Source: Sphingomonas sp. (GTDB taxonomy: Bacteria > Pseudomonadota > Alphaproteobacteria > Sphingomonadales > Sphingomonadaceae). Taken from it: 64,000 nucleotides of DNA. The stretch is from positions 1-64,000 of the forward strand of contig NZ_JAHBZJ010000005.1 in assembly GCF_019635455.1 (NCBI RefSeq), in the 5' to 3' direction. Under the pieces are notes generated by a model, which saw nothing but the letters and a program-made list of their open reading frames with translations, was not told where the DNA came from and ran no database searches. The translations under genes were made by a program, and so were the position numbers. Below are positions 8,902 to 17,560 of the stretch, piece after piece (position 1 is the stretch's first letter; every line of letters starts with the position of its first letter).

Positions 8902-8967
8902 CCCCCGGCGCGGCGCGCCACATCATTGCATCGGGTAATGCGCTTGATTTCGCGGCGCATGCGTGAT

Positions 8968-8987
8968 TTGCTATAAATCTAGTACAT
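8968..8987. promoter_or_regulatory. operator copy b of the HutC/GntR-type regulon
   Basis: TTGCTATA-AATC-TAGTACAT fits TTGnnnTA-N4-TAnnnCAA with one mismatch in the final base. It lies 38 bases before the GTG start of the flavoprotein gene, in the short intergenic region after the MFS gene. Confidence 0.6.
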
Positions 8988-9025
8988 ATGAGCGTTCGAG
9001 GGTGCGGCGCGTCCGGGGAGCGAGA

Positions 9026-10501
9026 GTGGTCGTTGCGACGGTGAACAGTGCGGAGCGGGCGACGCCCGGCGATGCCGCGGAGACGGATCTGCTGGTGGTC
9101 GGCGCGGGTTCCGCCGGGCTGCCCGCCGCGATCTTTGCCGCCCGGCGCGGCGCGCGCGTTCTGCTGGTCGATCATGCCGATCGCATGGGCGGATCGCTGT
9201 GGGTGGCGACCGGACAGATGAGCGCCGCCGGCACCCGGCTCCAGCAGGCACGCGGGATCGCCGACACGCCCGACCTGCATTTCGAAGATGTCATGCGGAT
9301 CAGCCGGGGTACCGCCAATCCCGGCCTGGTTCGGCGCGCGGTCGATCACGCCGCCGCCACCTTCGACTGGCTGATGGATGAGGGGTTCGAGCCGCTTCCC
9401 GACCATCCGGTGACGGGGCTGGGCCATGAGCCGTATCGACTGCCGCGCTATTATTGGGGTCGCGACGGCGGCATCAGCATCAAGGACGTTCTGGTCCCCA
9501 TCGTCGAGCGACTGGTCGCCGACGGGGCGGTGACGCTGTCGCTCGATCATGAGGTCGTCGCGCTGACGACGGACGCGGCGGGCGCGGTCACCGGCGCGCG
9601 CATATGCGGCCCGGACGGCGCGGAGCGAGAAGTGCGGGCGCAGGCCGTGCTGCTCGCCTGTGGCGGCTATGCCGGCGATGCGGAGGTCTTCGCGCGGCGT
9701 AACGGCACGCCGCATTACAATGCCGCGCCCTGGCCGGGATCGCGCGGCGCGGGCCTTGCCCTGGGCGAGTCGGTCGGCGGCTATGCGCGCGGCGCGGAGA
9801 ACCTGTTCTGCAATTTCGGGACGCTGTTCGACACCGATGTCTTTCCCGCGCGCCAGATCGGCCGGATCGAGCATTTCCCGGAGCGCCGCCAGCCCTGGGA
9901 AATCTATGTCAACGCCGCCGGCCATCGGTTCGTGCGTGAGGATATCGGCAGCGTCGATGCGCGGGAGATGGCGCTGTTCGGCCAGCCCGGGCAGCGTTAC
10001 TGGATCGTCTTCGATCAGCGCATCCTGACTGAAGCGCCGCCGATCGTGGTCGGCTGGTCACACGACCAGTTGCGCGCTGCATTCGACCGGGGCGGGCCGA
10101 CCTTCCTGACGGCGGCGACTCCCGCGGAACTGGCCGCGCGGGCCGGGATCGATCCGGTGGCGCTGGAGGTGTCGATCGCGGGCTATAATTACGGCGTCCT
10201 CACCGGAAATGATTTCTTCGGCCGGGTGCATCATCCGCTGCCGATCGGCGAGGCGCCGTTTTACGCGATCCGGATGCAGGCAAGTGCGGTGTCCAGTTCG
10301 ATCGGTCTGGCGGTGGACGATGACCTCCGCGTGATCCGGCGCGACGGCACGCCGATCGCGAATCTGTATGCGGCGGGCGAAATCCTGGGATCGAGCCAGA
10401 CGATGGGCAAGGCCGCGTGCGGCGGCATGATGGTGACGCCGGCGATGACGTTCGGCCGGTTGCTGGGCGATCATCTGATCCCACTGAAGGTGGCCCGATG
10501 A
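9026..10501 (+). CDS. FAD-dependent oxidoreductase of the fumarate reductase / 3-ketosteroid dehydrogenase type
   Basis: The 491-residue FAD_binding_2 flavoprotein has the dinucleotide motif LLVVGAGSAGLPAAIFAARRG, a middle substrate domain, and the C-terminal FAD signature NLYAAGEILGSSQ...GGMMVTPAMTFGR. The family reduces or introduces C=C bonds next to carbonyl or carboxylate groups (fumarate, urocanate, 3-ketosteroids). The GTG at 9026 is preferred because GGGGAG precedes it by five bases; a second GTG at 9041 is possible. The gene overlaps the next one by ATGA and starts just downstream of operator b. The substrate cannot be assigned from sequence. Confidence 0.87.
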   Translation: MVVATVNSAERATPGDAAETDLLVVGAGSAGLPAAIFAARRGARVLLVDHADRMGGSLWVATGQMSAAGTRLQQARGIADTPDLHFEDVMRISRGTANPGLVRRAVDHAAATFDWLMDEGFEPLPDHPVTGLGHEPYRLPRYYWGRDGGISIKDVLVPIVERLVADGAVTLSLDHEVVALTTDAAGAVTGARICGPDGAEREVRAQAVLLACGGYAGDAEVFARRNGTPHYNAAPWPGSRGAGLALGESVGGYARGAENLFCNFGTLFDTDVFPARQIGRIEHFPERRQPWEIYVNAAGHRFVREDIGSVDAREMALFGQPGQRYWIVFDQRILTEAPPIVVGWSHDQLRAAFDRGGPTFLTAATPAELAARAGIDPVALEVSIAGYNYGVLTGNDFFGRVHHPLPIGEAPFYAIRMQASAVSSSIGLAVDDDLRVIRRDGTPIANLYAAGEILGSSQTMGKAACGGMMVTPAMTFGRLLGDHLIPLKVAR

Positions 10502-11313
10502 CGCTGCCGATCCTCACCGCGCTTCCCGGCGAACGTCGCGGCTATCTCGACGGGCCGTGCGGGCAGATTCACTATCGCAGCCATGGCGACGGCCCGGTCG
10601 TCCTGCTGGTGCATCAGGCGCCCTGGGCGTCGATCCAGTTCCGCCATGTCCTGCCGGCGATCGCCGCGCTGGGCCGGCGCGCCATCGCGATCGACCTGCC
10701 CGGCCACGGCATGTCGGACCCGCCAGCGCAGCCGGGCATCGGCATCTATGCCGAGGCGCTGGCAGCGGCGATCGCCCAGCTGTCGCCCGCTCCGGCGGTG
10801 GTGATCGGGCATCGCGGGGGCGGGCTGGTCGCCGGACATCTCGCGGCGGAGCGACCCGAACTGGTCGCCGGGCTGGTGCTGGACAATGCGCCCTTCCTGT
10901 CCTCCGCCGCTCGCGCCGCTCGCGCCGGGCGGTTTCCGGACGATCAGAGCATCGCCGCCGATGGCAGCCATCTGACCGATCGCTGGGCATGGGTGCGGCG
11001 CGTCGGCGATCCCGACTGGAGCGACGAGACGGTTCATATCTCGGTGCTCACCTATTTCATGCACGGCCCGTGGAAGGAACATGGGCATTCGGTGATCCCG
11101 CTTCATGATTTCGAAGCGGATGTACCGCGCATCACCTGCCCGACGCTCATCCTGGCGAGTCGTACCGATCCGCTGTTCGACTCGGGTGCGCGGCTGCACG
11201 GCGTGCGGTCCGACTGGGGGTATGCGGAACTTCCCGGCGGCCCCGGCATGGTGCTCGACCGCCCGGCTGAATGGCTTGTTCCGATTAGGGATTTCCTTGC
11301 CGAACGCGCGTGA
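10498..11313 (+). CDS. alpha/beta-hydrolase-fold protein lacking Ser and His of the catalytic triad
   Basis: The 271-residue protein has a clear alpha/beta hydrolase fold: a VLLVHQAPWASIQF oxyanion region, the AIDLPGHGMSDPP turn, and the strand ILASRTDPLFDS with the usual acidic residue. The nucleophile elbow reads VVIGHRGGGLVAG, so the serine expected in GHSxGG is Arg106. The C-terminal catalytic His region reads ELPGGPGMVLDRP with no histidine. It may be a non-hydrolytic member, a binding protein or an unusual lyase. It is translationally coupled (ATGA) to the flavoprotein gene, so both probably act on the same molecule. The nicotinate pathway deformylase NicD is a family relative by fold only. 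Confidence 0.8.
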   Translation: MTLPILTALPGERRGYLDGPCGQIHYRSHGDGPVVLLVHQAPWASIQFRHVLPAIAALGRRAIAIDLPGHGMSDPPAQPGIGIYAEALAAAIAQLSPAPAVVIGHRGGGLVAGHLAAERPELVAGLVLDNAPFLSSAARAARAGRFPDDQSIAADGSHLTDRWAWVRRVGDPDWSDETVHISVLTYFMHGPWKEHGHSVIPLHDFEADVPRITCPTLILASRTDPLFDSGARLHGVRSDWGYAELPGGPGMVLDRPAEWLVPIRDFLAERA

Positions 11314-11349
11314 TCGGGCGCCGCAAAAATCGGTTTACAAACCCCAGTT

Positions 11350-11369
11350 TTGTTATAAACATATAACAA
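11350..11369. promoter_or_regulatory. operator copy c, near-perfect palindrome upstream of the TonB receptor
   Basis: TTGTTATA-AACA-TATAACAA has two perfectly complementary 8-bp half sites around a 4-bp spacer. It is the most symmetrical copy of the island motif and lies 80 bases before the TonB receptor ATG. Confidence 0.7.
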
Positions 11370-11449
11370 AATAATGACGTTCGCAGGACGCAACCATCAG
11401 CCGGAGCGGGCGCGGGGTCCGAACACGGCGGAGCTTCAGGGAGTCGGCC

Positions 11450-13801
11450 ATGATTTTCAAGATGAGCAAGCTGGGATTCGTTGCGGGGGCTGTCCTGCTT
11501 TCGACGACATCGGCGATGGCGCAGGCGGTTTCCGCGCCCGCGCCCGCCGCCGATGACGAGCCGCAGGCCGGTGGCGGCGAAAGCGGCGACGGCAACGACA
11601 TCATCGTCACCGCGCAGCGCCGCAGCGAGCGGCTTCAGGACGTGCCGCTTGCCGTGTCGGCCTTTTCCAGCGAGGATCTCGAAACGCGGCAGGTGAGCAA
11701 CACGCTCGACCTCGTCAACTATGTTCCCAACCTGATCGGCCACAACAACACGGCGCTCGGGACGGCCAACACCTATTCGCTGCGCGGGCTGGCGAACACC
11801 GAATCCATCTCCACCTTCGACCCGCCGGTCGGCACCTATGTGGATGACATCTACATCTCGCGGCAGGGCGCGAACAATTTCTCGTTCTTCGACGTGGAGC
11901 GGGTCGAGGTGCTGCGCGGGCCGCAGGGAACGCTGTTCGGGCGCAACACCACCGGCGGCGCGATCAACGTGATCCTGCGCAAGCCGAGCGACCAATATAC
12001 CGGCTATGTCGATGCCGGCTATGGCCGCTTCAACCGCTTTCAGATGCGCGCGTCCGTCGATGTGCCGATGAGCGAAAAGCTGCTCACCAAATTCTCGGGC
12101 TATTACAACCGCGCCGACGGCTATGTTCAGGATCTCGTCACCGGCGAAAAGCTGAACGGCGAAAAGAGCTGGGGCCTGCGCGGCGCGGTGCGGGCGCTGC
12201 TTTCGGACAGCGTGACATGGGATCTGACCGCCAGCCAGTCCTATTCGGCGATCGCCAACCTTCCCAATTTCTACGATGCGCAGAACGATCGGCGGATCAG
12301 CTACACGCCGCTGCGCACCGATCAGGGTCTGGGAACTGCGCTCGCATCGGCCGGGCTTGCGGACATTCCGCTGGGCAACCGGACGTGGTCGACACTGGTC
12401 AGCTCGAACTTCGAAGTGGCGGTGGATGACTCGCTGACGCTCAATTTCATCACCGGCTACAGCTATCTGCGCCAGAAATACATGACCGACAGCTTCGCCG
12501 GACTCAGCAGCGCGAGCGTCGTGTTCGACGGGGTCAAGTTCATCTCCGGCTCGCGCGGCACCTCGACGCCGCTGGTCAATGACAGCTGGAGCAAGCAGTT
12601 CAGCCAGGAAATCAAGCTGACCGGCAACGCGTTCGGCGACCTGCTGACCTATGTCGCCGGCATCTATTATGTGAACGAGCGCAACTACACGAACTTCGCG
12701 AACATCTCGCTTCCGCTGGCCGGCGTATCGGCGGCGCGGGTGAGCGGCGATCGCGTCATGCGCAACGATACCGAGGCCTATGCCGGCTATTTCCAGGGCG
12801 ACTTCCACCTTACCCCGGAACTGACCTTTACCGCGGGCATTCGCTATACCGACGAGAACAAGACGATCTCGTTCAGCCCGAACGCCAGCCCGCTGGCCCG
12901 TTCGTCGGCGATCAACCAGCCGTTCGACACGCAGGACCTGGTCACCGCGGGTATCCCCGTCGAGCTGAAGTCGAAGGTGTGGACCCCGCGTTTCGCGCTG
13001 AATTACAAGCTCACGCCCGATGTGATGCTGTTCGCTTCTGCGACCAAGGGGTTCAAGTCGGGCGGCTGGAACTCGCGCGCCTATTACGCGGCGGGCGCGG
13101 CGGCGTTCACGAAGGAGACGATCTGGTCGTATGAAGCGGGCCTGCGCTCGGAATTCTTTGACCGGATGCTGAAGGTGAACCTCACCGGCTTCTACTTCAT
13201 GGATTATGACGCGCAGCTTCCGGGCGGCGGCTATAACCCGGTGACGAACACCATCACCTATCTGACCCGTAACGTCGCCGACATGGAGAATTACGGGCTT
13301 GAGGGCGAAATCGCGCTCAACCCGACGCGTGCGCTCAGCCTGTTCTGGAATTTCGGCCTGCAAAAGGCGCGCTACACCAACCTCAATCAGGCGACGAAGG
13401 ACCAGATCGCGCGCTGCCTGGGCGGCACCTATGCCAACAATTGCAACACCGGCATCGTGACCCCGACGGGTGCGGTCGGCGAACCGACCCGTGCGCCGCG
13501 CTTCACCTCGACGCTGGGGGCCAATTACGACTTCGATCTGGGCGGTGGCCTGTCGCTGAAGCCGAGCGTGAACTGGGCCTATGTGAGTGGCACCTGGGTT
13601 TCGACCTCGAACGATGCGGCCGGTTTCCAGCCCGCGCACAGCCTGTTCAACGGCGGCCTGACGCTGGCATCCGATTCGGGCTGGTCGCTTGGCGTCGAGT
13701 GCAGCAACTGCTTCAACAAGGTCTACAAGACCTCGTTCCTGATCTATCCGTATCTCAGCAATCCGGGCAGCTGGATAGTGCGGGCGCGCTACAAGTTCTG
13801 A
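11450..13801 (+). CDS. TonB-dependent outer-membrane receptor
   Basis: The 783-residue protein begins with a signal peptide (about residues 1-24, ending SAMAQA) and a TonB-box-like DIIVTAQRR. The plug domain follows (VPNLIGHNNTALG, TYVDDIYISRQG, VEVLRGPQGTLFGRNTTGG), then a C-terminal barrel ending in a typical terminal aromatic (VRARYKF). Such receptors take up bulky or scarce substrates with TonB energy. The plug contains the usual RGPQGTLFG motif and no obvious siderophore-specific mark. Position inside the catabolic island, behind its own operator, suggests uptake of the pathway substrate. An in-frame ATG four codons downstream is an alternative start. Confidence 0.95.
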   Translation: MIFKMSKLGFVAGAVLLSTTSAMAQAVSAPAPAADDEPQAGGGESGDGNDIIVTAQRRSERLQDVPLAVSAFSSEDLETRQVSNTLDLVNYVPNLIGHNNTALGTANTYSLRGLANTESISTFDPPVGTYVDDIYISRQGANNFSFFDVERVEVLRGPQGTLFGRNTTGGAINVILRKPSDQYTGYVDAGYGRFNRFQMRASVDVPMSEKLLTKFSGYYNRADGYVQDLVTGEKLNGEKSWGLRGAVRALLSDSVTWDLTASQSYSAIANLPNFYDAQNDRRISYTPLRTDQGLGTALASAGLADIPLGNRTWSTLVSSNFEVAVDDSLTLNFITGYSYLRQKYMTDSFAGLSSASVVFDGVKFISGSRGTSTPLVNDSWSKQFSQEIKLTGNAFGDLLTYVAGIYYVNERNYTNFANISLPLAGVSAARVSGDRVMRNDTEAYAGYFQGDFHLTPELTFTAGIRYTDENKTISFSPNASPLARSSAINQPFDTQDLVTAGIPVELKSKVWTPRFALNYKLTPDVMLFASATKGFKSGGWNSRAYYAAGAAAFTKETIWSYEAGLRSEFFDRMLKVNLTGFYFMDYDAQLPGGGYNPVTNTITYLTRNVADMENYGLEGEIALNPTRALSLFWNFGLQKARYTNLNQATKDQIARCLGGTYANNCNTGIVTPTGAVGEPTRAPRFTSTLGANYDFDLGGGLSLKPSVNWAYVSGTWVSTSNDAAGFQPAHSLFNGGLTLASDSGWSLGVECSNCFNKVYKTSFLIYPYLSNPGSWIVRARYKF

Positions 13802-13819
13802 GGCCGCGCGGAACTCAAG

Positions 13820-13849
13820 GGAAAGCGGGGGGCCTGCCCTCCGCTTTCC
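13820..13849 (+). terminator. strong hairpin after the TonB receptor gene
   Basis: A 14-base stem (GGAAAGCGGGGGGC paired with GCCCTCCGCTTTCC, one mismatch) closes on a two-base loop 18 bases after the receptor stop codon. No T-run follows, so it may be a weak or factor-assisted terminator, or an mRNA-stabilising hairpin that sets the receptor level apart from the downstream genes. Confidence 0.5.
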
Positions 13850-13868
13850 GTCATCTGGATGGAAGGCG

Positions 13869-14165
13869 ATGGCGGAGACGACGAAGACCGATGTGAAGCT
13901 GCCGCGGATCAGCAAGGGAAAGCGCTCGCGCTTTTTCGATGATCCGGCGATCGATCAGGTCATGACCTTCCTGCTCGAACTGATGGCCGAAGTCTCCGCG
14001 ATGCATGAGCGGCAGGATACGGTCGAGCGGCTGCTCGCCGAAAAGGGAACCGTCACGCGTGAGGAGATCGAGGCGTATCGCCCCTCCGCGCAGGTCGAGG
14101 CGGCGCGGGCGGACTGGAACAACGCCTTTATTCGCCGCGTGATGCGCCTTCACGATCCCGATTGA
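13869..14165 (+). CDS. small helical protein, paralogue of the 108-aa protein at 20568-20894
   Basis: I do not recognise a named family for this 98-residue acidic/basic protein. It appears all-helical, with LLELMAEVSAMHERQDTVER giving heptad-like spacing (possible coiled coil), and ends in FIRRVMRLHDPD. The same helix and ending appear in the second small protein of the island (LVELSVASDRIDRLERL and LLTRAMRIFLDPR) without gaps in the helix. GGAAGG precedes the ATG and the stop overlaps the reductase start. It could be a small subunit or chaperone for one of the pathway enzymes. Confidence 0.75.
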   Translation: MAETTKTDVKLPRISKGKRSRFFDDPAIDQVMTFLLELMAEVSAMHERQDTVERLLAEKGTVTREEIEAYRPSAQVEAARADWNNAFIRRVMRLHDPD

Positions 14166-16147
14166 ATGTGACCGCCTATCCCCATCTGTTCTCGCCGATC
14201 CGGATCGGCGGACATCTTTTGCCCAACCGCGTCGTTCACGCATCGACCTCGACCCATTATGCGCAGGACGGGCGCGTCACCGATCGGCTGATCGACTATT
14301 ATGTCAATCGCGCGCGGGGCGGCGCGGCGTTGCTGGTGAGCGAGCCGATGGCGATGCTGCCCTGGCAGACGCTGCCGACCCGGCCGCAGGTGCTGTCAGG
14401 CGTCAACCGCGATGCGCTGGCCCGCTGGGCGGCGGCGGTGACACGGGCGGGCGGCGCGATGCTGGGCCAGGTTCAGGACAATGGCCGGGGGTTTCGCGCT
14501 GGCTTTCGCAACCTTGCCGCGCGTGGCGCCTCGGCGCTGCCCGACGATCTGAGCTGGACCGTGCCGGAGGCGCTGACCACCGATGAGGTTCGCGCGATGA
14601 TCGACGCCTTTGTCGAGAGCTGTGCGAAGCTGGCCGATGCGGGCTTTGCCGGCGTCGAGATTTCGGCAGGCCATGGGCATCTGTTCCACCAGTTTCTTGC
14701 CAGCCGGTCGAACCGGCGCACCGATGAATTCGGCGGCGACCTCGCCGGGCGGACGCGGCTTCTGCGCGTGCTGATGCGCGATATCCGGGCGGCGTGCGGT
14801 GCGGGATTCATCATCGGCGCCAAATTGCCCGCGTGGGACGGGATGGAGAACGGTATCGACGAGGATGAGGCCGAAGCGATCACCGCGCTCCTCCATGGCG
14901 AGGGGGTGATGGACTATCTCACCTATTGCTGGGGCAGTCATTCGGACACGCTCTACACCCATCTTCCCGACAATCACGGCCCGCGCATGCCCTATGTCGA
15001 AACGATCCGGCGGCTCGGCCGATCGGCGGCGCCCGGCGTCCCGCTGGGGGCGCTGGGCCTCATCACCGATCCCAATGAGGGCGAACGGATCGTGCGCGAC
15101 GGGATCGCCGATCTGGTGATGCTCGCGCGTCCGCTGGTCACCGATCCGGCCTGGGCGGCAAAGGCGCGCGACGGCCGCGAATCCGAAATCCGCTATTGCG
15201 TGTCGTGCAACAGCTGCTGGCATATGATCACGTCGGGTCGCGGCCTGTTGTGCGACAACAATCCGCGCGTCGGTGCGCCGGACGAGGCGGATTGGCGACC
15301 GGAGCCGGCGGCCGTGCGCAAGCGGGTGGTGGTGGTCGGCGCGGGAATCGCGGGGATGGAGGCGGCCTGGGTCGCGGCGGCGCGCGGGCATGACGTCCAG
15401 GTCTTTGGCGCGTCGGACCAGATGGGTGGCAAGACCCGCCTCCACGCCATGCTGCCGGGCGGCGAGGGACTCAGCAGCATCTATGATTATCAGGAACTCG
15501 CGGCGCGGCGCCACGGCGTGACCCTGCATCTGGGTGCGCGCGCCGATGCCGATGCGATCCTGGCATTGTCACCCGATGCGGTGGTCCTGGCGACCGGATC
15601 GACTCCGGCCTGGCCCGATTTCCTGCCGGCGGACTGGCGCGACGAAGGGCTGATCCCCGACCTGCGGGAGGCGGTCCGCCAGCTCGCGGACTATCCCGCG
15701 CGCAACCCGGGCATGGCGGTGGTGTGGGATGCCGATCATGGCGGTTTCACCTATGATGCCGTGGAATTCCTCACCACGCGGTTCGAACGGGTGACGATCC
15801 TCACCGCGCGCGACCGGATCGCCAGCGACGAATCGCTGATGGTGCGACAGGGGGCCTATTCGCGGCTGTACCGGCGGGGCGTGCGGATCGTCACATCGGT
15901 CCGCCCCTTGCCTGCGCCGCGGATCGAGGCGGGCGAGCTGGCCTATTCCAACATCTTCAGCGGCGCGGTCGAGGTGCTGACCGACGTCGCGTTCCTGACC
16001 TATGCCACCGCGCGCGTCCCGGACGATGAACTGGCCGCGCCGCTGCGCGCGGCGGGGATCGAGGTGCGGACGGTAGGCGACTGCAAGGCGCCGCGCATCG
16101 TCCTGACCGCCACCGCTGAGGGCTATCGCGCGGCCATGGATCTTTAG
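14162..16147 (+). CDS. FMN/4Fe-4S/FAD oxidoreductase of the trimethylamine dehydrogenase / 2,4-dienoyl-CoA reductase family
   Basis: The 661-residue protein is built as an Old-Yellow-Enzyme TIM barrel (about 1-345, with LFSPIRIGGHLLPNRVV and a GHGHLFHQFLASRSNRR active-site strand), a cluster-binding segment, and an FAD/NAD(P)H Rossmann part (VVVVGAGIAGMEAAW). The cluster cysteines are spaced C-x2-C-x2-C-x11-C (CVSCNSCW...C), closer to trimethylamine dehydrogenase than to the C-x2-C-x3-C of FadH. Members reduce activated C=C bonds or demethylate amines. The start is TTG 14162, overlapping the previous stop, or GTG 14168. It lies in the island between the small protein and SDR genes. Confidence 0.88.
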   Translation: MNVTAYPHLFSPIRIGGHLLPNRVVHASTSTHYAQDGRVTDRLIDYYVNRARGGAALLVSEPMAMLPWQTLPTRPQVLSGVNRDALARWAAAVTRAGGAMLGQVQDNGRGFRAGFRNLAARGASALPDDLSWTVPEALTTDEVRAMIDAFVESCAKLADAGFAGVEISAGHGHLFHQFLASRSNRRTDEFGGDLAGRTRLLRVLMRDIRAACGAGFIIGAKLPAWDGMENGIDEDEAEAITALLHGEGVMDYLTYCWGSHSDTLYTHLPDNHGPRMPYVETIRRLGRSAAPGVPLGALGLITDPNEGERIVRDGIADLVMLARPLVTDPAWAAKARDGRESEIRYCVSCNSCWHMITSGRGLLCDNNPRVGAPDEADWRPEPAAVRKRVVVVGAGIAGMEAAWVAAARGHDVQVFGASDQMGGKTRLHAMLPGGEGLSSIYDYQELAARRHGVTLHLGARADADAILALSPDAVVLATGSTPAWPDFLPADWRDEGLIPDLREAVRQLADYPARNPGMAVVWDADHGGFTYDAVEFLTTRFERVTILTARDRIASDESLMVRQGAYSRLYRRGVRIVTSVRPLPAPRIEAGELAYSNIFSGAVEVLTDVAFLTYATARVPDDELAAPLRAAGIEVRTVGDCKAPRIVLTATAEGYRAAMDL

Positions 16148-16158
16148 GAGCGAACAGC

Positions 16159-17010
16159 ATGTATCCCGATCTCGAAGGAAAGGTGGCGATCGTCACCGGC
16201 GCCGGGCGCCGCAAGGGGCTGGGCGAGGCGATCGCACGCCGGCTGGCCGAGGATGGCGTGAAGCTGGTGATCCACGATCTGGGTCGGGTGGAGGGCGATC
16301 TTGCCCCCGCGCACGGGATCGGGGCGTCGGACGAGATGGCGGCGGTGGCGGACGATCTTCGCCGGATCAATCCGGACATCTCGACCTTTCAGGCCGATAT
16401 GCGCGAGGAGTCTCAGGTCGCGGCGCTGGTCGCCCATGCGGTGGCGCGGTTCGGGCGGCTCGACATTCTCGTCAACAATGCCGGCGTCGGTTATCTGTTC
16501 GGCCCGCTGGTCGATGCGACTCAGGAGATGTGGGACACGGTGATGAACGTGAACCTGCGCGGCGCCTTTTTCGCGACCAAGCACGCCGTGCGTCAGATGC
16601 TGACCCAGGACGTGCATCCCGGATGGGGCAGGGGGCGCGTCGTTTCGATTGGCAGTCGCGGATCGAAATCGGGGTCCGCGCTGACCTCCTCCTATATCGC
16701 CTCGAAGCACGGGCTGGTCGGCCTGACCCGCTCGGCGGCGATCGAACTGGGGCCGGAGGCGATCACCGTGAACGCCGTCTGCCCCAATCACGTGACGACG
16801 GGGCTGGGCAGCTGGCAGAATGATTTCATGGCAAAGGCGCGGGGCCAGACGCTGGACGAATATATGGCGGCGATGCGCGGGCGCATTCCGCTGGGCCGGG
16901 TCGGCGAGCCGGAGGATACCGCAAATGCCTGCGCGTTCCTGTGCTCGGGTCAGGCGCGATACATCACCGGCGAGGCGATGAACGTGTCCGGCGGGGAGGA
17001 GATGCACTGA
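16159..17010 (+). CDS. short-chain dehydrogenase/reductase
   Basis: The 283-residue classical SDR interconverts an alcohol and a ketone with NAD(P). It shows the cofactor loop VTGAGRRKGLGEA, the NNAG motif (DILVNNAGVG), the catalytic Ser in VVSIGSRGSKSG and YIASK with the Tyr/Lys pair, and a PLGRVGEPEDTANACAFLCS tail. GGAG lies eight bases before the ATG. It follows the Fe-S flavoprotein by 11 bases, so the two are probably one operon. A ring or side-chain hydroxyl of the catabolic substrate is a plausible target, but nothing in the sequence fixes it. Confidence 0.92.
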   Translation: MYPDLEGKVAIVTGAGRRKGLGEAIARRLAEDGVKLVIHDLGRVEGDLAPAHGIGASDEMAAVADDLRRINPDISTFQADMREESQVAALVAHAVARFGRLDILVNNAGVGYLFGPLVDATQEMWDTVMNVNLRGAFFATKHAVRQMLTQDVHPGWGRGRVVSIGSRGSKSGSALTSSYIASKHGLVGLTRSAAIELGPEAITVNAVCPNHVTTGLGSWQNDFMAKARGQTLDEYMAAMRGRIPLGRVGEPEDTANACAFLCSGQARYITGEAMNVSGGEEMH

Positions 17011-17036
17011 TCGGCGCTGTGGTGCCGGTGCGGTGG

Positions 17037-17447
17037 TCAGTCGCCGCCGTCCAGTGCGCCGATCGCGGTTGCCGCGATCCGCTCGTCCTGATCGGCGGTG
17101 CCGCCTGAAATGCCGATCGCGCCGGCGACGACATCGTTTTCGGCGCGGATCGGCACGCCGCCCGCCATCGGCAGATAATCGGTGAGCGCCAGCAAGGCGG
17201 GATCGGACGCGACACGCTCGGCCAGCACCCTGCTGGGCGCGCGGAGCAGCGCGGCGGTGCGCGCCTTGCGCTGCGCGACATCGGCCGTCAGCATGCCGGC
17301 ACCGTCCATCCGAGCGAGCGCCAGCGGATATCCGCCGGCATCGGCGACCGCCGCCGTGATCGCCACCCCCTCGCGCGTCGCCGCTGCCAGCGCGGCGTCG
17401 ATCAGGTTCCGCGCGTCGCGCGCATCGAGATATGGCCTCAATTGCAT
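17037..17447 (-). CDS. HbpS/GlcG family protein (DUF336)
   Basis: The 136-residue single-domain protein has the family signature: an AVADAGGYPLALARMDGAG strand-loop, LPMAGGVPIRAEN, and the glycine-rich VVAGAIGISGGTADQDERIA ending. Family members include the heme-binding HbpS, GlcG and PduO C-terminal domains, and they often accompany catabolic operons with no settled function. The ATG at 17447 is chosen because it starts the conserved domain and AAAGG lies 10 bases before it. It converges with the SDR gene and is divergent from the regulator gene. Confidence 0.8.
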   Translation of the reverse strand: MQLRPYLDARDARNLIDAALAAATREGVAITAAVADAGGYPLALARMDGAGMLTADVAQRKARTAALLRAPSRVLAERVASDPALLALTDYLPMAGGVPIRAENDVVAGAIGISGGTADQDERIAATAIGALDGGD

Positions 17448-17560
17448 GGGTATCGGACCTTTGCTGTTGTGGGTTATGGTCGAACCGGCCACCGCCCGGC
17501 GACCCTGCCGGGTCGCACGCGACGGACCGGGCCGGGGGCAATATTGGGGGAGTGTGTTTC

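Noticed and set aside
11285..13915. Very long open frame on the minus strand opposite the TonB receptor gene
   Set aside because: It is an antisense shadow caused by GC-rich codon use: low-complexity Arg/Ala-rich sequence, no domain, and the receptor on the plus strand is unmistakable.
17037..17447. Heme uptake system
   Set aside because: Only an HbpS/GlcG-type protein is present, with no heme oxygenase or heme transporter; the family is too broad to claim heme.
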